In this document: positions 18,110-27,056 of the stretch, piece by piece
How the letters are laid out: each line of letters opens with the position of its first letter
Position numbering within the stretch: the stretch's first letter is position 1
Source of the DNA: Ferrimonas sediminum
GTDB lineage: Bacteria; Pseudomonadota; Gammaproteobacteria; Enterobacterales; Shewanellaceae
DNA: 64,000 bases
Assembly (NCBI RefSeq): GCF_900100175.1
Contig: NZ_FNEM01000004.1
Span: forward strand, 62,001 to 126,000
Direction of reading: 5' to 3'
The notes under the pieces: generated by a model
Told to the model about the DNA's origin: nothing
Seen by the model: the letters and a program-made list of their open reading frames with translations, nothing else
Databases searched by the model: none
Program-made: the position numbers and the translations under genes

Positions 18110-18970
18110 TTAGATCTTGTAAGTGATAGAGAAGTAGTGCGCCCAACCGGTAGTGTCGCCAGCCAGACCGCCATCTTTCAGGCCGTATACGTCTTTGAAG
18201 CCTTTCAGGCCGTAGCCAGCTGCAAAGCGATCGGAGTGCCAGTACAGACCGAAGAAGGCAGCGCCACCCTTGTCAGTTTTCAGGGCTGCGAAGGAATCGT
18301 CAACACCCCACTGGTAATCTACGTAACCCTGGAAGGAAACGAAGCTGCCGTTCTCCAGGAAGTAGAAAGGCTTGAACCAGTTCATGGAGAACTGATAGCC
18401 GTCCCAGTCTTTGGCGTTGATGTCGTACAGGCTGTACAGGTTCATGCCGGTTTTGCCCAGCCAAGGAACCATTACGTCAGCACCGATACCCCAGAAGGAG
18501 TTGTTTACGTCGCCGCCCTTATCGAAGCCATTTTCATCAACGTAGCCAGTACCCTGACCTACATCCATCATACCGCCGCCCCAGTTAAACAGGGTGGAGA
18601 AGTAAACTTCTTGGATTGGGCCGTAGGACATGTCGATGCCGGTGATGGCGTCCAGAGAGAAGCGAGGCGCAAACTTCATGAACATCTTGCTGGCGCCAGC
18701 GTTCATGTCTTGCTCGCTGTCGTTGCTCAGGTTGAATACGTCAACGTAACCGTACAGATCCAGGAAACCAGAACGGCCGCCAAATTCCATCTCCAGGTAG
18801 TCGTGACCTGTGTGGGAATCATCAGCTTGAGGCAGCTGGTTCACAGCGTACATCAGGTTAAACTGCATCCACTTGTAGTCGTTCTTGTGGATATCGCCGT
18901 CAGAGTAATCGGCAGCGAAAGCGTTCAGTGAAAGGGCAGCCAGAGCCGCACCAGCCAATACTTTTTTCAT
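18110..18970 (-). CDS. ompK: OmpK/Tsx-family nucleoside-specific outer-membrane channel
   Basis: 286 residues from the ATG at 18970, which has AGGGG at proper spacing; two further start codons lie directly upstream in frame. The signal peptide is cleaved after NAFA. The mature start ADYSDGDIHKNDYKWMQFNL and the DYLEMEFGGRSG, FAPRFSLDAITG, NWFKPFYFLENGSF and HSDRFAAGYGLKG segments are those of Vibrio OmpK, a member of the Tsx channel family. It ends in a hydrophobic C-terminal strand (SITYKI) as beta-barrel proteins do. Role: passive entry of nucleosides, feeding NupC and the Deo enzymes encoded on each side. OmpK is a phage receptor in Vibrio; whether that holds here is unknown. Confidence 0.93.
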   Translation of the reverse strand: MKKVLAGAALAALSLNAFAADYSDGDIHKNDYKWMQFNLMYAVNQLPQADDSHTGHDYLEMEFGGRSGFLDLYGYVDVFNLSNDSEQDMNAGASKMFMKFAPRFSLDAITGIDMSYGPIQEVYFSTLFNWGGGMMDVGQGTGYVDENGFDKGGDVNNSFWGIGADVMVPWLGKTGMNLYSLYDINAKDWDGYQFSMNWFKPFYFLENGSFVSFQGYVDYQWGVDDSFAALKTDKGGAAFFGLYWHSDRFAAGYGLKGFKDVYGLKDGGLAGDTTGWAHYFSITYKI

Positions 18971-19554
18971 CATCAACCCCTGTATTAATACAGATTATTA
19001 AATATTGTTTTCCAACATCCTTGGAACAGGGCGCATTTTATCCAACACACCCACAGGCACAATCACTTGCTACACGTTTCCGGTTAAAAGAAAGTAGAAA
19101 TGTCAAAAAGCGTGATCCAGCTAACACTTCAACGGCAACTCAATAGACTTTTTGACATACTGTCGTAACGAACCCCCGCATTTCATCAAATTTCCAGTTT
19201 AGTTGTAAAATTACATAATGAATTGTGATTAGGTTACTTATTGAGCCATTTATGATCAGAGGTCACTAAATCCCCGATCAAAATGAAAGCAATAAACAGA
19301 CGAAGATAATTCGGAAGAAAAACCAAGTTTCCAATAGAGTCGAAGATAAGTTGAAATTTAGATACCGATTTGTGGCTATTTTTTAGTCTCGGCCACCGCC
19401 CCCAACAAGCAACTGGGCGCGTTATTCGAGGCAGTGATGCCACCCAACCAGAAAACGCTCCCTCTCAAAACCCGGCAACAGCTCCGACCACCAACGCCGT
19501 TTAGCGCCGGGGCAGTAGTAAAATGTCTACAAATCATCCGCCGGAACCGGCCAT
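18971..19554. other. Upstream region of ompK
   Basis: 584 bases, A+T-rich, with no gene I can support. A minus-strand promoter candidate is ATTGTG, 17 bases, TAAAAT (19041-19069). A CRP-like box lies farther upstream at 19108-19129. A short frame at 19234-19443 lacks a ribosome site and family features. Confidence 0.5.
19108..19129 (-). promoter_or_regulatory. CRP-like site upstream of ompK
   Basis: On the minus strand AAGTGTTAGCTGGATCACGCTT matches 16 of 22 positions of the E. coli CRP consensus, with an intact GATCAC half. Nucleoside-uptake genes are classic CRP/CytR targets. The distance to the nearest promoter match is long, so its use is uncertain. Confidence 0.45.
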
Positions 19555-19581
19555 AAAAAATGCCCGCAAGCAGGCATTTTT
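19555..19581 (-). terminator. Intrinsic terminator of the second OmpK-like gene
   Basis: The arms AAAAATGCC and GGCATTTTT flank an 8-base loop, and the A-run on the left gives a U-tail on the minus transcript. Confidence 0.92.
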
Positions 19582-19596
19582 ATCGGGCGACTCGCC

Positions 19597-20403
19597 TCAG
19601 AAATTGTATCTGAGACTGTAGATAATGGCGTCGTGGTAAGCGGCGGTTCCGAGCTTGTTATCGGCGTAGCGATACTGCAGGCCACCGGTCAGGTTGTTGG
19701 GCAGGTGCCACCACAATGCCACGGCCCCGTTCCAACCTACCGAAGCCAGTTGGTACTGGGTGCCGTTGCTGCGAAACTGGTCATCGCGTGCAAACTCCGT
19801 TTCATGCCAGTTGGTCACCGAAAACTTCTGCTCGCCGATGGCAAAATCATAGCCCAGCACCCAACCGAGCATGCCGCCGTTCCACCCCGAGCCAGCAAAC
19901 GACTGCTGTTCGTAGTGGCCACCGATGAACGGCTTAAACCATAGGCCAAAGTCGGTAAACACATCGTAGCTGACCCCCAGCACCAGGTTCTGGTCAAAGA
20001 AGCCGCTGGAGGACTCGGTAAAGCTATAGAGGTGCCCGTAGGCATTCCAGTTGCTGCTGCCCAGATTGTAGGCCAGGGTACCCTTGGCGGCGATACGGAA
20101 GCCATCGGTGGCAAAAGCCTCATCCGAGAACTGGCCATCATTGGAGTTGGTGGGATTTTCGAAGTCAATAAAGCCATAGACGTCGCCCCAGTCAAACCCG
20201 GCACCGCCCTCCAGCTCGATGTAAAAGAAGTCCTCTTTTGCACCGCCCCGACCACCAATATCGGGGTTGGTGCGATCCTCTGCCTTTTTGGTCCAATCCA
20301 GATAGTTAATGGACAGGTCCATAAAGCCATAAAACTGCTCCGCCGCCACCGGCAGCGTCATCAGTCCCGCTGACAACAGCGTCATTGCTACTGTAACTTT
20401 CAT
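19597..20403 (-). CDS. Second OmpK/Tsx-like outer-membrane channel
   Basis: 268 residues from the ATG at 20403 (AGGAG at good spacing; the ATG one codon upstream is also possible). It has a signal peptide cleaved after PVAA, then an aromatic-rich beta-barrel ending in a strand with terminal Phe (SLRYNF). It keeps Tsx-family landmarks: FFYIELEGGAGFDWGDVYGFIDFE, the FKPFIGG strand and a W-rich last third, but it diverges strongly from the neighbouring OmpK. Its setting between ompK and nupC points to nucleoside or related uptake with a different preference; this is inference. Between its start and the nupC terminator lies a 7-bp hairpin at 20477-20494, probably in its leader. Confidence 0.8.
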   Translation of the reverse strand: MKVTVAMTLLSAGLMTLPVAAEQFYGFMDLSINYLDWTKKAEDRTNPDIGGRGGAKEDFFYIELEGGAGFDWGDVYGFIDFENPTNSNDGQFSDEAFATDGFRIAAKGTLAYNLGSSNWNAYGHLYSFTESSSGFFDQNLVLGVSYDVFTDFGLWFKPFIGGHYEQQSFAGSGWNGGMLGWVLGYDFAIGEQKFSVTNWHETEFARDDQFRSNGTQYQLASVGWNGAVALWWHLPNNLTGGLQYRYADNKLGTAAYHDAIIYSLRYNF

Positions 20404-20566
20404 CATCCACTCCTAGTTCCTTAGAGTATTTACCAGTTATCCCTGGTTCCGATGATGCCCAGCCAAAACAGCTAAGCCGACTTCAAAAAGTCGGAATATT
20501 TGGTTTATTACCCACTGCGTAACGAGTAAATGGGAACCGTCGGTCACCATACTGCGGATAAACAAA

Positions 20567-20589
20567 AGGCCGGACACTAGGTCCGGCCT
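20567..20589 (-). terminator. Intrinsic terminator of nupC
   Basis: The arms AGGCCGGAC and GTCCGGCCT flank a 5-base loop; on the minus transcript it is followed by TTTGTTT. Confidence 0.9.
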
Positions 20590-20616
20590 CCTGAAGCACA
20601 AGTGTGCGAAGTGCGA

Positions 20617-21858
20617 TTACAGAGCCAGGAACAAACCAGCCAGAGTCGCACTCATCAGGTTGGACAGAGAACCGGCCAGTACCGCACGCAGACCCAGGCG
20701 AGCCAGATCATGACGACGGTTTGGAGCCATGGCACCCAGACCACCCAAAAGGATAGCAATGGAGGACAGGTTCGCAAATCCACACAGAGCGAAAGACAGG
20801 ATTGCCTGAGTACGGTCACTCATTACAACGCCGTTGATCAGCGCTTCACCGCTCAGGTAAGGAGCCAGGTTGATGTAGGCAACGAATTCGTTCACAACAA
20901 TCTTCTGACCGATGAAGGAACCGGCAACAGTCGCTTCGCTCCAAGGCACACCAATCATGAAGGCCAGTGGGGAGAAGGCGTAACCCAGAATCACTTCCAG
21001 AGTCAGGTCAGGCATGCCGAACCAACCACCGATACCACCGATGATGCCGTTGATCATGGCGATCAGACCGATGAAGGCCAACAGCATGGCACCTACGTTC
21101 AGAGCCAGTTGCATACCGGAAGAGGCACCGGCCGCGGCGGCGTCCAGAACGTTGGCAGGCTTGTCGTCGGCTTCGCCGATGTCGTCCATGTCCTGCTTGG
21201 CTTCTTCGGTTTCAGGCACAATCAGTTTGGCCATCAGCAGACCACCCGGTGCCGCCATGAAGGAGGCTGCAATCAGGTACTCAAGCTTAACACCCAGACC
21301 TGCGTAACCCGCCAGAACAGAGCCGGCTACCGACGCCAGACCACCGGTCATGATGGCGAACAGCTCAGATTGAGTCATGGTAGAGATGAAAGGACGAACA
21401 ACCAGAGGTGCTTCGGTTTGACCCACGAAGATGTTTGCAGTCGCAGACATGGACTCAGGACGTGAAGTACCCAGTGCCTTCTGCAAGCCACCACCCAGAA
21501 TACGGATGATCCACTGCATCACACCCAGGTAGTACAGTACCGCAATCAGGGAGGAGAAGAACACGATGATTGGCAGAACGTTGATGGCAAAAATAAAGCC
21601 AACTTTGAACTTGGCCAGATCACCAAACAGGAAGCCAATACCGTCGTTAGCGTAAGAAATTACGTTGGACACAGCACTGGAGATATCACCCAGCACGTCC
21701 TTACCGAAAGGAACGTACAGTACAAACGCACCCAGGGCAGCCTGGATGGCCAGAGCACCACCAACGGTGCGCAGGTTGATCGCCTTGCGATTTGTAGAAA
21801 ACGCAATGGCAATCGCGATTAGGGTAGCCACCCCTACTAAGCTCATCAGTATACCCAT
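20617..21858 (-). CDS. nupC: Concentrative nucleoside transporter NupC
   Basis: A 413-residue CNT-family inner-membrane transporter that couples nucleoside uptake to an ion gradient. It follows the Vibrio cholerae CNT closely by recall: [13 protein letters not shown] at the start, [19 protein letters not shown], the substrate-site hairpin [39 protein letters not shown] and [17 protein letters not shown]. The start follows a GAGGA element 12 bases away, a little far. It completes the nucleoside route formed by the two OmpK-type channels and the deo enzymes. Upstream lies a CRP-like box in class II position. Confidence 0.96.
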   Translation of the reverse strand: MGILMSLVGVATLIAIAIAFSTNRKAINLRTVGGALAIQAALGAFVLYVPFGKDVLGDISSAVSNVISYANDGIGFLFGDLAKFKVGFIFAINVLPIIVFFSSLIAVLYYLGVMQWIIRILGGGLQKALGTSRPESMSATANIFVGQTEAPLVVRPFISTMTQSELFAIMTGGLASVAGSVLAGYAGLGVKLEYLIAASFMAAPGGLLMAKLIVPETEEAKQDMDDIGEADDKPANVLDAAAAGASSGMQLALNVGAMLLAFIGLIAMINGIIGGIGGWFGMPDLTLEVILGYAFSPLAFMIGVPWSEATVAGSFIGQKIVVNEFVAYINLAPYLSGEALINGVVMSDRTQAILSFALCGFANLSSIAILLGGLGAMAPNRRHDLARLGLRAVLAGSLSNLMSATLAGLFLAL

Positions 21859-21923
21859 GAACCCATCATCCTCTTGTTAAATTTTATAAATTATGTCGTA
21901 AAACAACTTATCATCCGGTCGGA

Positions 21924-21968
21924 ATTATACTGTTCCAAAAAACAAAAATCGCTGTCCAGATCAAATTT
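21924..21968 (-). promoter_or_regulatory. nupC promoter with class II CRP-like box
   Basis: On the minus strand, -10 TATAAT (21924-21929) is preceded, after 17 bases, by AAATTTGATCTGGACAGCGA and two further Ts (21947-21968), which matches 16 of 22 CRP consensus positions. The box centre falls near -41, the class II position. There is no good -35 hexamer, as expected for an activator-dependent promoter. Confidence 0.65.
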
Positions 21969-22113
21969 TTCGACCATAAAACAGGCAAACGACATATTTA
22001 TCTTACATATCAGTAATTCAGATACACACTTTGATAGCCGCATTACAGTCGAACCGGAATTACGACCCCTTGGACGTAAAGTGAGGCGAAACCCAAGGCT
22101 GTTCGGTGAAACT

Positions 22114-22881
22114 TTACACCAAACGGTTGAAAAAGCGCGAGTTGTTGCGAGCCAGTTGCTCAGCGAGCGCATCTGAAGGTAAGTCTAGAAGCTGTGACAG
22201 GGCTTGCAACACCGATTGCACCGAGGCGGGTTCGTTGCGCTTTCCCTGCTGTCCGCACAGGGGCATATCCGGCGAATCCGTTTCCAATAACAAAGCGTCA
22301 ACAGGCACACTGGCGATGGCTTCTCTGGTTTTTCTGGCCCTGGCATAGGTAATAACCCCGCCGACGCCAAGAAAGTAGCCCCGGCGAACGTATTCCGCCG
22401 CCAGTTCGCGGCTGCCGCTGAAACCATGGATGACTCCGGCACGGGGGAGTGAATGCCGATCCAACTGTGGCAATAGCAAGTGATGGGCCTTGCGGACATG
22501 GAGCAACAGCGGCAGCTGAACCTCGCTAGCCACAACAAGATGTCGCTCCAGCAACTGTTGTTGCTCAGGCAGACTAAGGGGTGAGTTAACCGCATCCAGA
22601 CCGCACTCACCAATGGCCACACACCCCGGCTGCTGCAGCCATTGTGGCAGGGATTCCACCTCTACCAGGCTGTTGCCTGTGGCAAAACAGGGGTGAATAC
22701 CCACCCCATAGCTCACATTGGAGTAAGCGCCTGCCAACGCCCTAACCCTGGGCCAGTGCTCGGCCGCCACCGCCGGCACCACGATCCGCCCCACCCCTGC
22801 CGCCTCCGCCCGCTGCAGTACCAAGTCACGGTCCGCATCGAAACAGTCAAAGTCGAGATGACAGTGGCTGTCAGTCAGCAT
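22114..22881 (-). CDS. TatD-family metal-dependent hydrolase (YjjV-like)
   Basis: 255 residues from the ATG at 22881, which yields MLTDSHCHLDF with the first metal-binding HxH. Further TatD motifs are GIHPC, GECGLD, the metal-ligand H in LLLHVRKAHH, VIHGFSGS and ETDSPDMP. TatD proteins are TIM-barrel DNA exonucleases or deoxyribonuclease-like enzymes; this one resembles the YjjV subgroup. Its start lies inside the end of the small upstream gene (11-base overlap), so the two are probably translationally coupled. Confidence 0.88.
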   Translation of the reverse strand: MLTDSHCHLDFDCFDADRDLVLQRAEAAGVGRIVVPAVAAEHWPRVRALAGAYSNVSYGVGIHPCFATGNSLVEVESLPQWLQQPGCVAIGECGLDAVNSPLSLPEQQQLLERHLVVASEVQLPLLLHVRKAHHLLLPQLDRHSLPRAGVIHGFSGSRELAAEYVRRGYFLGVGGVITYARARKTREAIASVPVDALLLETDSPDMPLCGQQGKRNEPASVQSVLQALSQLLDLPSDALAEQLARNNSRFFNRLV

Positions 22882-23002
22882 CACGGTCAGTCTCTCGCTG
22901 TTCTGAAACTGTCGCCACACAGCTGCGCTTGTGTTTGGGGTTCAGGCCGTTGGCATCGCACCAGTTGCAGTAAGCCTGCCACCACCGTCGAATCCATCCC
23001 AT
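22871..23002 (-). CDS. Small DUF5363-like protein overlapping tatD
   Basis: A 43-residue reading frame that opens MGWIRRWWQAYCNWCDANGL and continues with NPKHKRSCV. The start is backed by GGAG seven bases ahead, and the stop overlaps the tatD start by 11 bases. It sits between the prfC terminator and tatD. By recall the pattern WW..Y..WC...GL.P..KRSCV fits the DUF5363 family of short proteins found upstream of yjjV in Vibrio and relatives. The function is unknown. The tryptophan/cysteine-rich helix and basic tail could bind nucleic acid or membrane, which is inference. Confidence 0.75.
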   Translation of the reverse strand: MGWIRRWWQAYCNWCDANGLNPKHKRSCVATVSEQRETDRDAD

Positions 23003-23015
23003 GTGCATTCTCCAT

Positions 23016-23042
23016 AAAAAAAGGACAGCCGAAGCTGCCCTT
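23016..23042 (-). terminator. Intrinsic terminator of prfC
   Basis: On the minus strand AAGGGCAGC and GCTGTCCTT enclose a UUCG tetraloop and are followed by a U-run. Confidence 0.93.
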
Positions 23043-23073
23043 AGTATATCTCAAGCACTGACAAAACCGAGGC

Positions 23074-24657
23074 TTAGTGCTCGCGGGTCTTGTGGAAGCT
23101 GATGTCCGGATAGCGCTCCATGGTCAGGTTCAGATTCACCATGGTCGGCGCAATGTAGGTGAGGTTATCCCCCCCGTCCAGGGCCAGGTTACCGGACGCC
23201 TTGCGGCGGAACTCATCCACTTTGCGGGCATCGTCACCGGATACCCAGCGAGCGGTTGCCACATTAACCGCCTCGTAGATCGCTTCCACCTTGTACTCCG
23301 CTTTCAGACGGGCCACCACCACATCAAACTGCAGTACCCCGACCGCGCCCACAATCAGATCATTGCTGTCGATGGGCCGGAAGACCTGTACCGCCCCCTC
23401 TTCAGACAGCTGAACCAGCCCTTTAAGCAGTTGCTTCTGCTTAAGGGGGTCCTTGAGACGGATGCGACGGAACATCTCCGGGGCAAAGTTAGGAATGCCG
23501 GTGAATTTCATCACTTCGCCCTGACTGAAGGTGTCGCCAATCTGTATGGTGCCGTGGTTATGCAGGCCAATGATGTCGCCCGGGTAGGCCTCATCCGCAT
23601 GACTGCGGTCGCCGGCCATAAAGGTCACCGCATCGGAGATAGAGACATCTTTACCGATACGCACGTGACGCATCTTCATTCCCTTGCTGTATTTGCCGGA
23701 GCAGATTCGCATAAAGGCGATGCGGTCACGGTGCTTAGGATCCATGTTGGCCTGAATCTTAAACACGAAACCGGAAAACTTCTCCTCACCGGCTTCAATG
23801 GTACGTACGTCGGTCTCCCGAGGTTGCGGCGTCGGAGCCCAGGCAGTCAGGCCGTCCAGCATATGGTCGACGCCGAAGTTACCCAGGGCGGTACCGAAGA
23901 ACACCGGGGTCAGGTCACCGTTATCGAACATCTCTTGATCAAACTCGTTGGACGCGCCCAGCACCAGCTCCAGCTCGTCACGCAGCACGGCTGCCAGTTC
24001 GGCACCGATCTTCTGCTCCAGCTCCGGATTATCCAGACCCTTCACCACATCCAGATCCTGAATGGTGTGGCCCTGGCCGCTCTGGTACAAAATCGCCTCA
24101 TCGCGGTGGATGTGATACACCCCTTTAAACTCCTTACCACAGCCAATGGGCCAGGTAACGGGGGCGCACAGAATGTTCAGCTCGTTCTCCACCTCATCCA
24201 TCAGCTCCATGGGATCTCGAATATCACGATCCAGCTTGTTCATGAAGGTGACGATCGGGGTATCACGCAGACGGGTCACTTCCATCAGCTTACGGGTTCG
24301 GTCTTCCACGCCCTTGGCGGCGTCGATCACCATCAGGCAGGAGTCCACCGCAGTCAGGGTTCGGTAGGTGTCCTCAGAGAAGTCTTCGTGCCCCGGAGTA
24401 TCCAGCAGATTGACCAGGCTGTCGCCATAGGGGAACTGCATCACCGAGGTGGTCACCGAAATGCCACGCTCTTTCTCCATTTCCATCCAGTCAGACTTGG
24501 CGTGCTGACCCGATCCACGACCTTTAACGGTACCCGCCTTCTGAATCAGGTTTCCGTACAGCATCACTTTCTCAGTAATGGTGGTCTTACCCGCATCGGG
24601 GTGGGAGATGATTGCGAAGGTGCGCCTTTTGGCCACTTCCTGCTGGTGCGTAGACAT
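23074..24657 (-). CDS. prfC: Peptide chain release factor 3
   Basis: 527 residues from the ATG at 24657 ([20 protein letters not shown]), close to the 529 of E. coli RF3; the frame extends upstream but without family likeness. It is a translational GTPase with G1 [10 protein letters not shown]3 DTPGHEDF and G4 NKLDRD, followed by beta-barrel domains. RF3-GTP removes RF1 and RF2 from the ribosome after peptide release. It is a single gene with its own terminator. Confidence 0.97.
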   Translation of the reverse strand: MSTHQQEVAKRRTFAIISHPDAGKTTITEKVMLYGNLIQKAGTVKGRGSGQHAKSDWMEMEKERGISVTTSVMQFPYGDSLVNLLDTPGHEDFSEDTYRTLTAVDSCLMVIDAAKGVEDRTRKLMEVTRLRDTPIVTFMNKLDRDIRDPMELMDEVENELNILCAPVTWPIGCGKEFKGVYHIHRDEAILYQSGQGHTIQDLDVVKGLDNPELEQKIGAELAAVLRDELELVLGASNEFDQEMFDNGDLTPVFFGTALGNFGVDHMLDGLTAWAPTPQPRETDVRTIEAGEEKFSGFVFKIQANMDPKHRDRIAFMRICSGKYSKGMKMRHVRIGKDVSISDAVTFMAGDRSHADEAYPGDIIGLHNHGTIQIGDTFSQGEVMKFTGIPNFAPEMFRRIRLKDPLKQKQLLKGLVQLSEEGAVQVFRPIDSNDLIVGAVGVLQFDVVVARLKAEYKVEAIYEAVNVATARWVSGDDARKVDEFRRKASGNLALDGGDNLTYIAPTMVNLNLTMERYPDISFHKTREH

Positions 24658-25087
24658 AACAACCCATGGATGAACAAACAAAGGCGGGCATTATATCAAT
24701 CCCGCCAAGCCTTGGCGACGGTCTGAAGCAACTCGCAATCCCCAAACCAACAGGCAGCTATTCGATAAAGCAAAATAACTCTGCTGCAGGTAAAAAAAAC
24801 GGTAAAAGAAAACGCTTTCATACGGCTAACGATGAACTCGCCCGCAATGCCCTCGGGCACGGCAATCAATCTTCATCGAGTCACAATAAAAACCATCCAA
24901 CTGGCATTCGTCTTCTGCACTGCCAAAAACCGCAAGCTGATGTGATTGGTCCTGCCCGCTGACATTAATGATGAACCCTATGATAGGGCGACGATTCTGG
25001 CTCCCGACCTTCTCTTGGACAGCCTCATAGTGCATAAGGCTGTCGCAGAATCGCGGCGCTTACCAATCAACGTTGATGCCAATAATG
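24658..25087. other. Intergenic region between prfC and the regulator gene
   Basis: 430 bases. It must carry the prfC promoter (minus strand) and the end of the regulator transcript. Open frames at 24666-24962 and 24826-25035 lack ribosome sites and protein features. I see no strong terminator hairpin. Confidence 0.5.
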
Positions 25088-26449
25088 TCACTTTTGAGCG
25101 GAGTCAGGACGTACCGACACATTGTATTTATCCAGCATGCGGTACAAGGTCACCCGGGAGATTCCCAGCGCCTTGGCGGTCTTCATGATGTTATTGCCAT
25201 TACTGTTCAGTGCCGCCAGCAACACCCGTAAGTCGGTTTCTGCTCTGGCATCCGCCAGAGTTGCGACCTCCTGGCTGCCGACATGCATCTCTAAGTTTAG
25301 GTCTCTGGGCCCCAGGGTCCGTTGTTCGCACATCACCAACGCCCTCTGCACCCGGTTTTTCAACTCTCTGATGTTCCCTGGCCAATCGTAGGCGAGCATC
25401 TGCTTCATCGCTTTCGGGGTAAACCCCTGAACCTTGGAGGTAGCCATAGAACGATACTTACGGAAGTAGTAATGAGCCAAAAGCTCAATGTCTTCTCGCC
25501 GCTCGCGCAGCGGCGGCAGTTTCAGGTTAAGAATGCACAGTCGGTAGTAGAGATCTTCGCGGAATCGCTCCGCTTGCACCTCTTCAATCAGGTTTTTATT
25601 GGTTGCCGCTATCACCCTGACGTCCACGGGTATCTGCTTCACCCCCCCCACTCGAGTGATCACCTTCTCCTGAAGAAAGCGCAATAAATTCACCTGTACC
25701 TCAAGGTGAAGATCGCCAATCTCGTCCAAAAATATCGTTCCACCAGAAGCGGTCTCGATGTGCCCTTTATGACGCGAATGGGCTCCGGTGAAAGAGCCCC
25801 TTTCATGACCAAAGAGTTCTGACTGAATCAGGTTGATGGGAATGGCGCCACAGTTGACGGCGATGAAGGGGCCTTCAGAGCGCAGGGAACCACGGTGAAT
25901 AGCCTGGGCCACCAACTCCTTGCCGGTGCCGCTCTCACCCTCAAGCAGTACGGTTGCGTCGGTCAGTGCCACCTTTCTAATCTGGCGGTAAACATTACGC
26001 ATGGCAGCACTTTCACCGACAATGGTTCCCTCTGTAGGGCTGACCTCCTCCTCCAGGAAACTGCGTCTCCGCAGGCGAGCCATGCCATCAACATGGCCAA
26101 GAGAAGCCGCCAGCCGAAGCGGTTCTACCGGCAGGGTATGATAATCACAGCAGTAGCGTGCGATCAGCCGGCAGGCGGGGTCATTCTGCCCCCGTTCACC
26201 GTTGACTAAGCCAACCCACTCGATACAGCCCGCAGACTCCTGGAGCAACACCTCCAGAGCCTGGTTCAAGCCATTCACCCATCGCTCATCGAAGAGCACG
26301 ATGCCGACGCAAGGCTTCTGAGGGTTAATAAGAGCACGAGCCTGATCAAGGCTATCCAGATAGCAGGGGCGCCATCCGGCCTGAATCAAAGAATCAGGCA
26401 ATGTCCATTGTTTAGGATCCAGAAGACAGATGAGCTTACGCGATGCCAT
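25088..26449 (-). CDS. VpsR-like enhancer-binding transcription regulator
   Basis: 453 residues in three parts: a receiver-like N-terminal domain (1-125) with an Asp at 54 in VLFDE but no full receiver triad; an AAA+ sigma-54-interaction domain with Walker A GESGTGKE (171-178), GSFTGA at 218-223 in place of the usual GAFTGA, and Walker [10 protein letters not shown]; and a C-terminal Fis-type helix-turn-helix (about 420-445, [19 protein letters not shown]). The plan and N-terminal pattern recall Vibrio VpsR, the c-di-GMP-responsive activator of biofilm genes. The gene is divergent from a secreted-protein gene that has a sigma-54-type promoter, its most obvious target. Promoter dependence and any second-messenger binding are inference. 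Confidence 0.82.
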   Translation of the reverse strand: MASRKLICLLDPKQWTLPDSLIQAGWRPCYLDSLDQARALINPQKPCVGIVLFDERWVNGLNQALEVLLQESAGCIEWVGLVNGERGQNDPACRLIARYCCDYHTLPVEPLRLAASLGHVDGMARLRRRSFLEEEVSPTEGTIVGESAAMRNVYRQIRKVALTDATVLLEGESGTGKELVAQAIHRGSLRSEGPFIAVNCGAIPINLIQSELFGHERGSFTGAHSRHKGHIETASGGTIFLDEIGDLHLEVQVNLLRFLQEKVITRVGGVKQIPVDVRVIAATNKNLIEEVQAERFREDLYYRLCILNLKLPPLRERREDIELLAHYYFRKYRSMATSKVQGFTPKAMKQMLAYDWPGNIRELKNRVQRALVMCEQRTLGPRDLNLEMHVGSQEVATLADARAETDLRVLLAALNSNGNNIMKTAKALGISRVTLYRMLDKYNVSVRPDSAQK

Positions 26450-27056
26450 GAAACCTTATCCACAGTGCGTCCCTGATGAGCCGAGCAGTCCCTTAAACCT
26501 GCATTAGGTTTAGTCCACGAACGCCGCTCAAGCCACAGAAACGATAACTTTATTGACACTAATCAGTGATAATCCTCTTCATACAAAACCTCGCTACAAC
26601 CACGCCTCTTCACCAGTTCGGGTCATTACTAACATAGCGAAATAAAACGGTTACGGCCCACAGAGAGAAAAACATAAGCCCCTAACTCTCTCCATCCACA
26701 ATCCGGTGGCGCACTCTACCAAGAGATGCCTATCCTCACCGGTGCGCCAGTGTTAACTTAATGATTCCAGACCTGATTAACAAAGCCCCAAGAATCAGCC
26801 AATTATGCAGGGGGCAAAAAATGGCTGTATCATCGCAGTTACAGTTCTCACCCTTTCCCTCGCCCTCTTTACCGCAGTTCGCTCATTTACTTGTCTTTTC
26901 AGTTTTGGCCCATCACTTGCTGAATAACCAACAGCGGCTCATCTGAGCCGGAAGCAGGCGCCGCCGCCAGCAGAAGCGGCAGTGCCCACCTTCGACTGTG
27001 TTTATCGAACTTCATTTCCAGTCTCTTATTGATGTTATGAATTGGATGGTAAAACG
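26450..27056. other. Long regulatory gap upstream of the secreted repeat protein
   Basis: 607 bases between divergent genes. Contents read by eye: an imperfect palindrome around CACTAATCAGTG near 26557-26568; an inverted repeat TGGCGCAC and GTGCGCCA with 27 bases between (26707-26749); a sigma-54 promoter match at 26906-26921; and a leader of about 125 bases to the ATG at 27057. A short frame at 26761-26946 crosses the promoter match and is not a likely gene. Confidence 0.6.
26906..26921 (+). promoter_or_regulatory. Sigma-54 (-24/-12) promoter
   Basis: TGGCCCATCACTTGCT has the invariant GG and GC exactly ten bases apart and fits TGGCAC-N5-TTGCW at all but one position. It points at the secreted repeat-protein gene, whose ATG is about 135 bases away, and lies downstream of a divergent enhancer-binding-protein gene. 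Confidence 0.7.

Noticed and set aside
19234..19443. 69-codon frame in the ompK upstream region
   Set aside because: A+T-rich, no ribosome site and no recognisable protein.
24826..25035. 69-codon frame between prfC and the regulator
   Set aside because: No start signal and no domain; a chance frame.
26761..26946. 61-codon frame upstream of the repeat-protein gene
   Set aside because: It crosses the sigma-54 promoter match and lacks a ribosome site.
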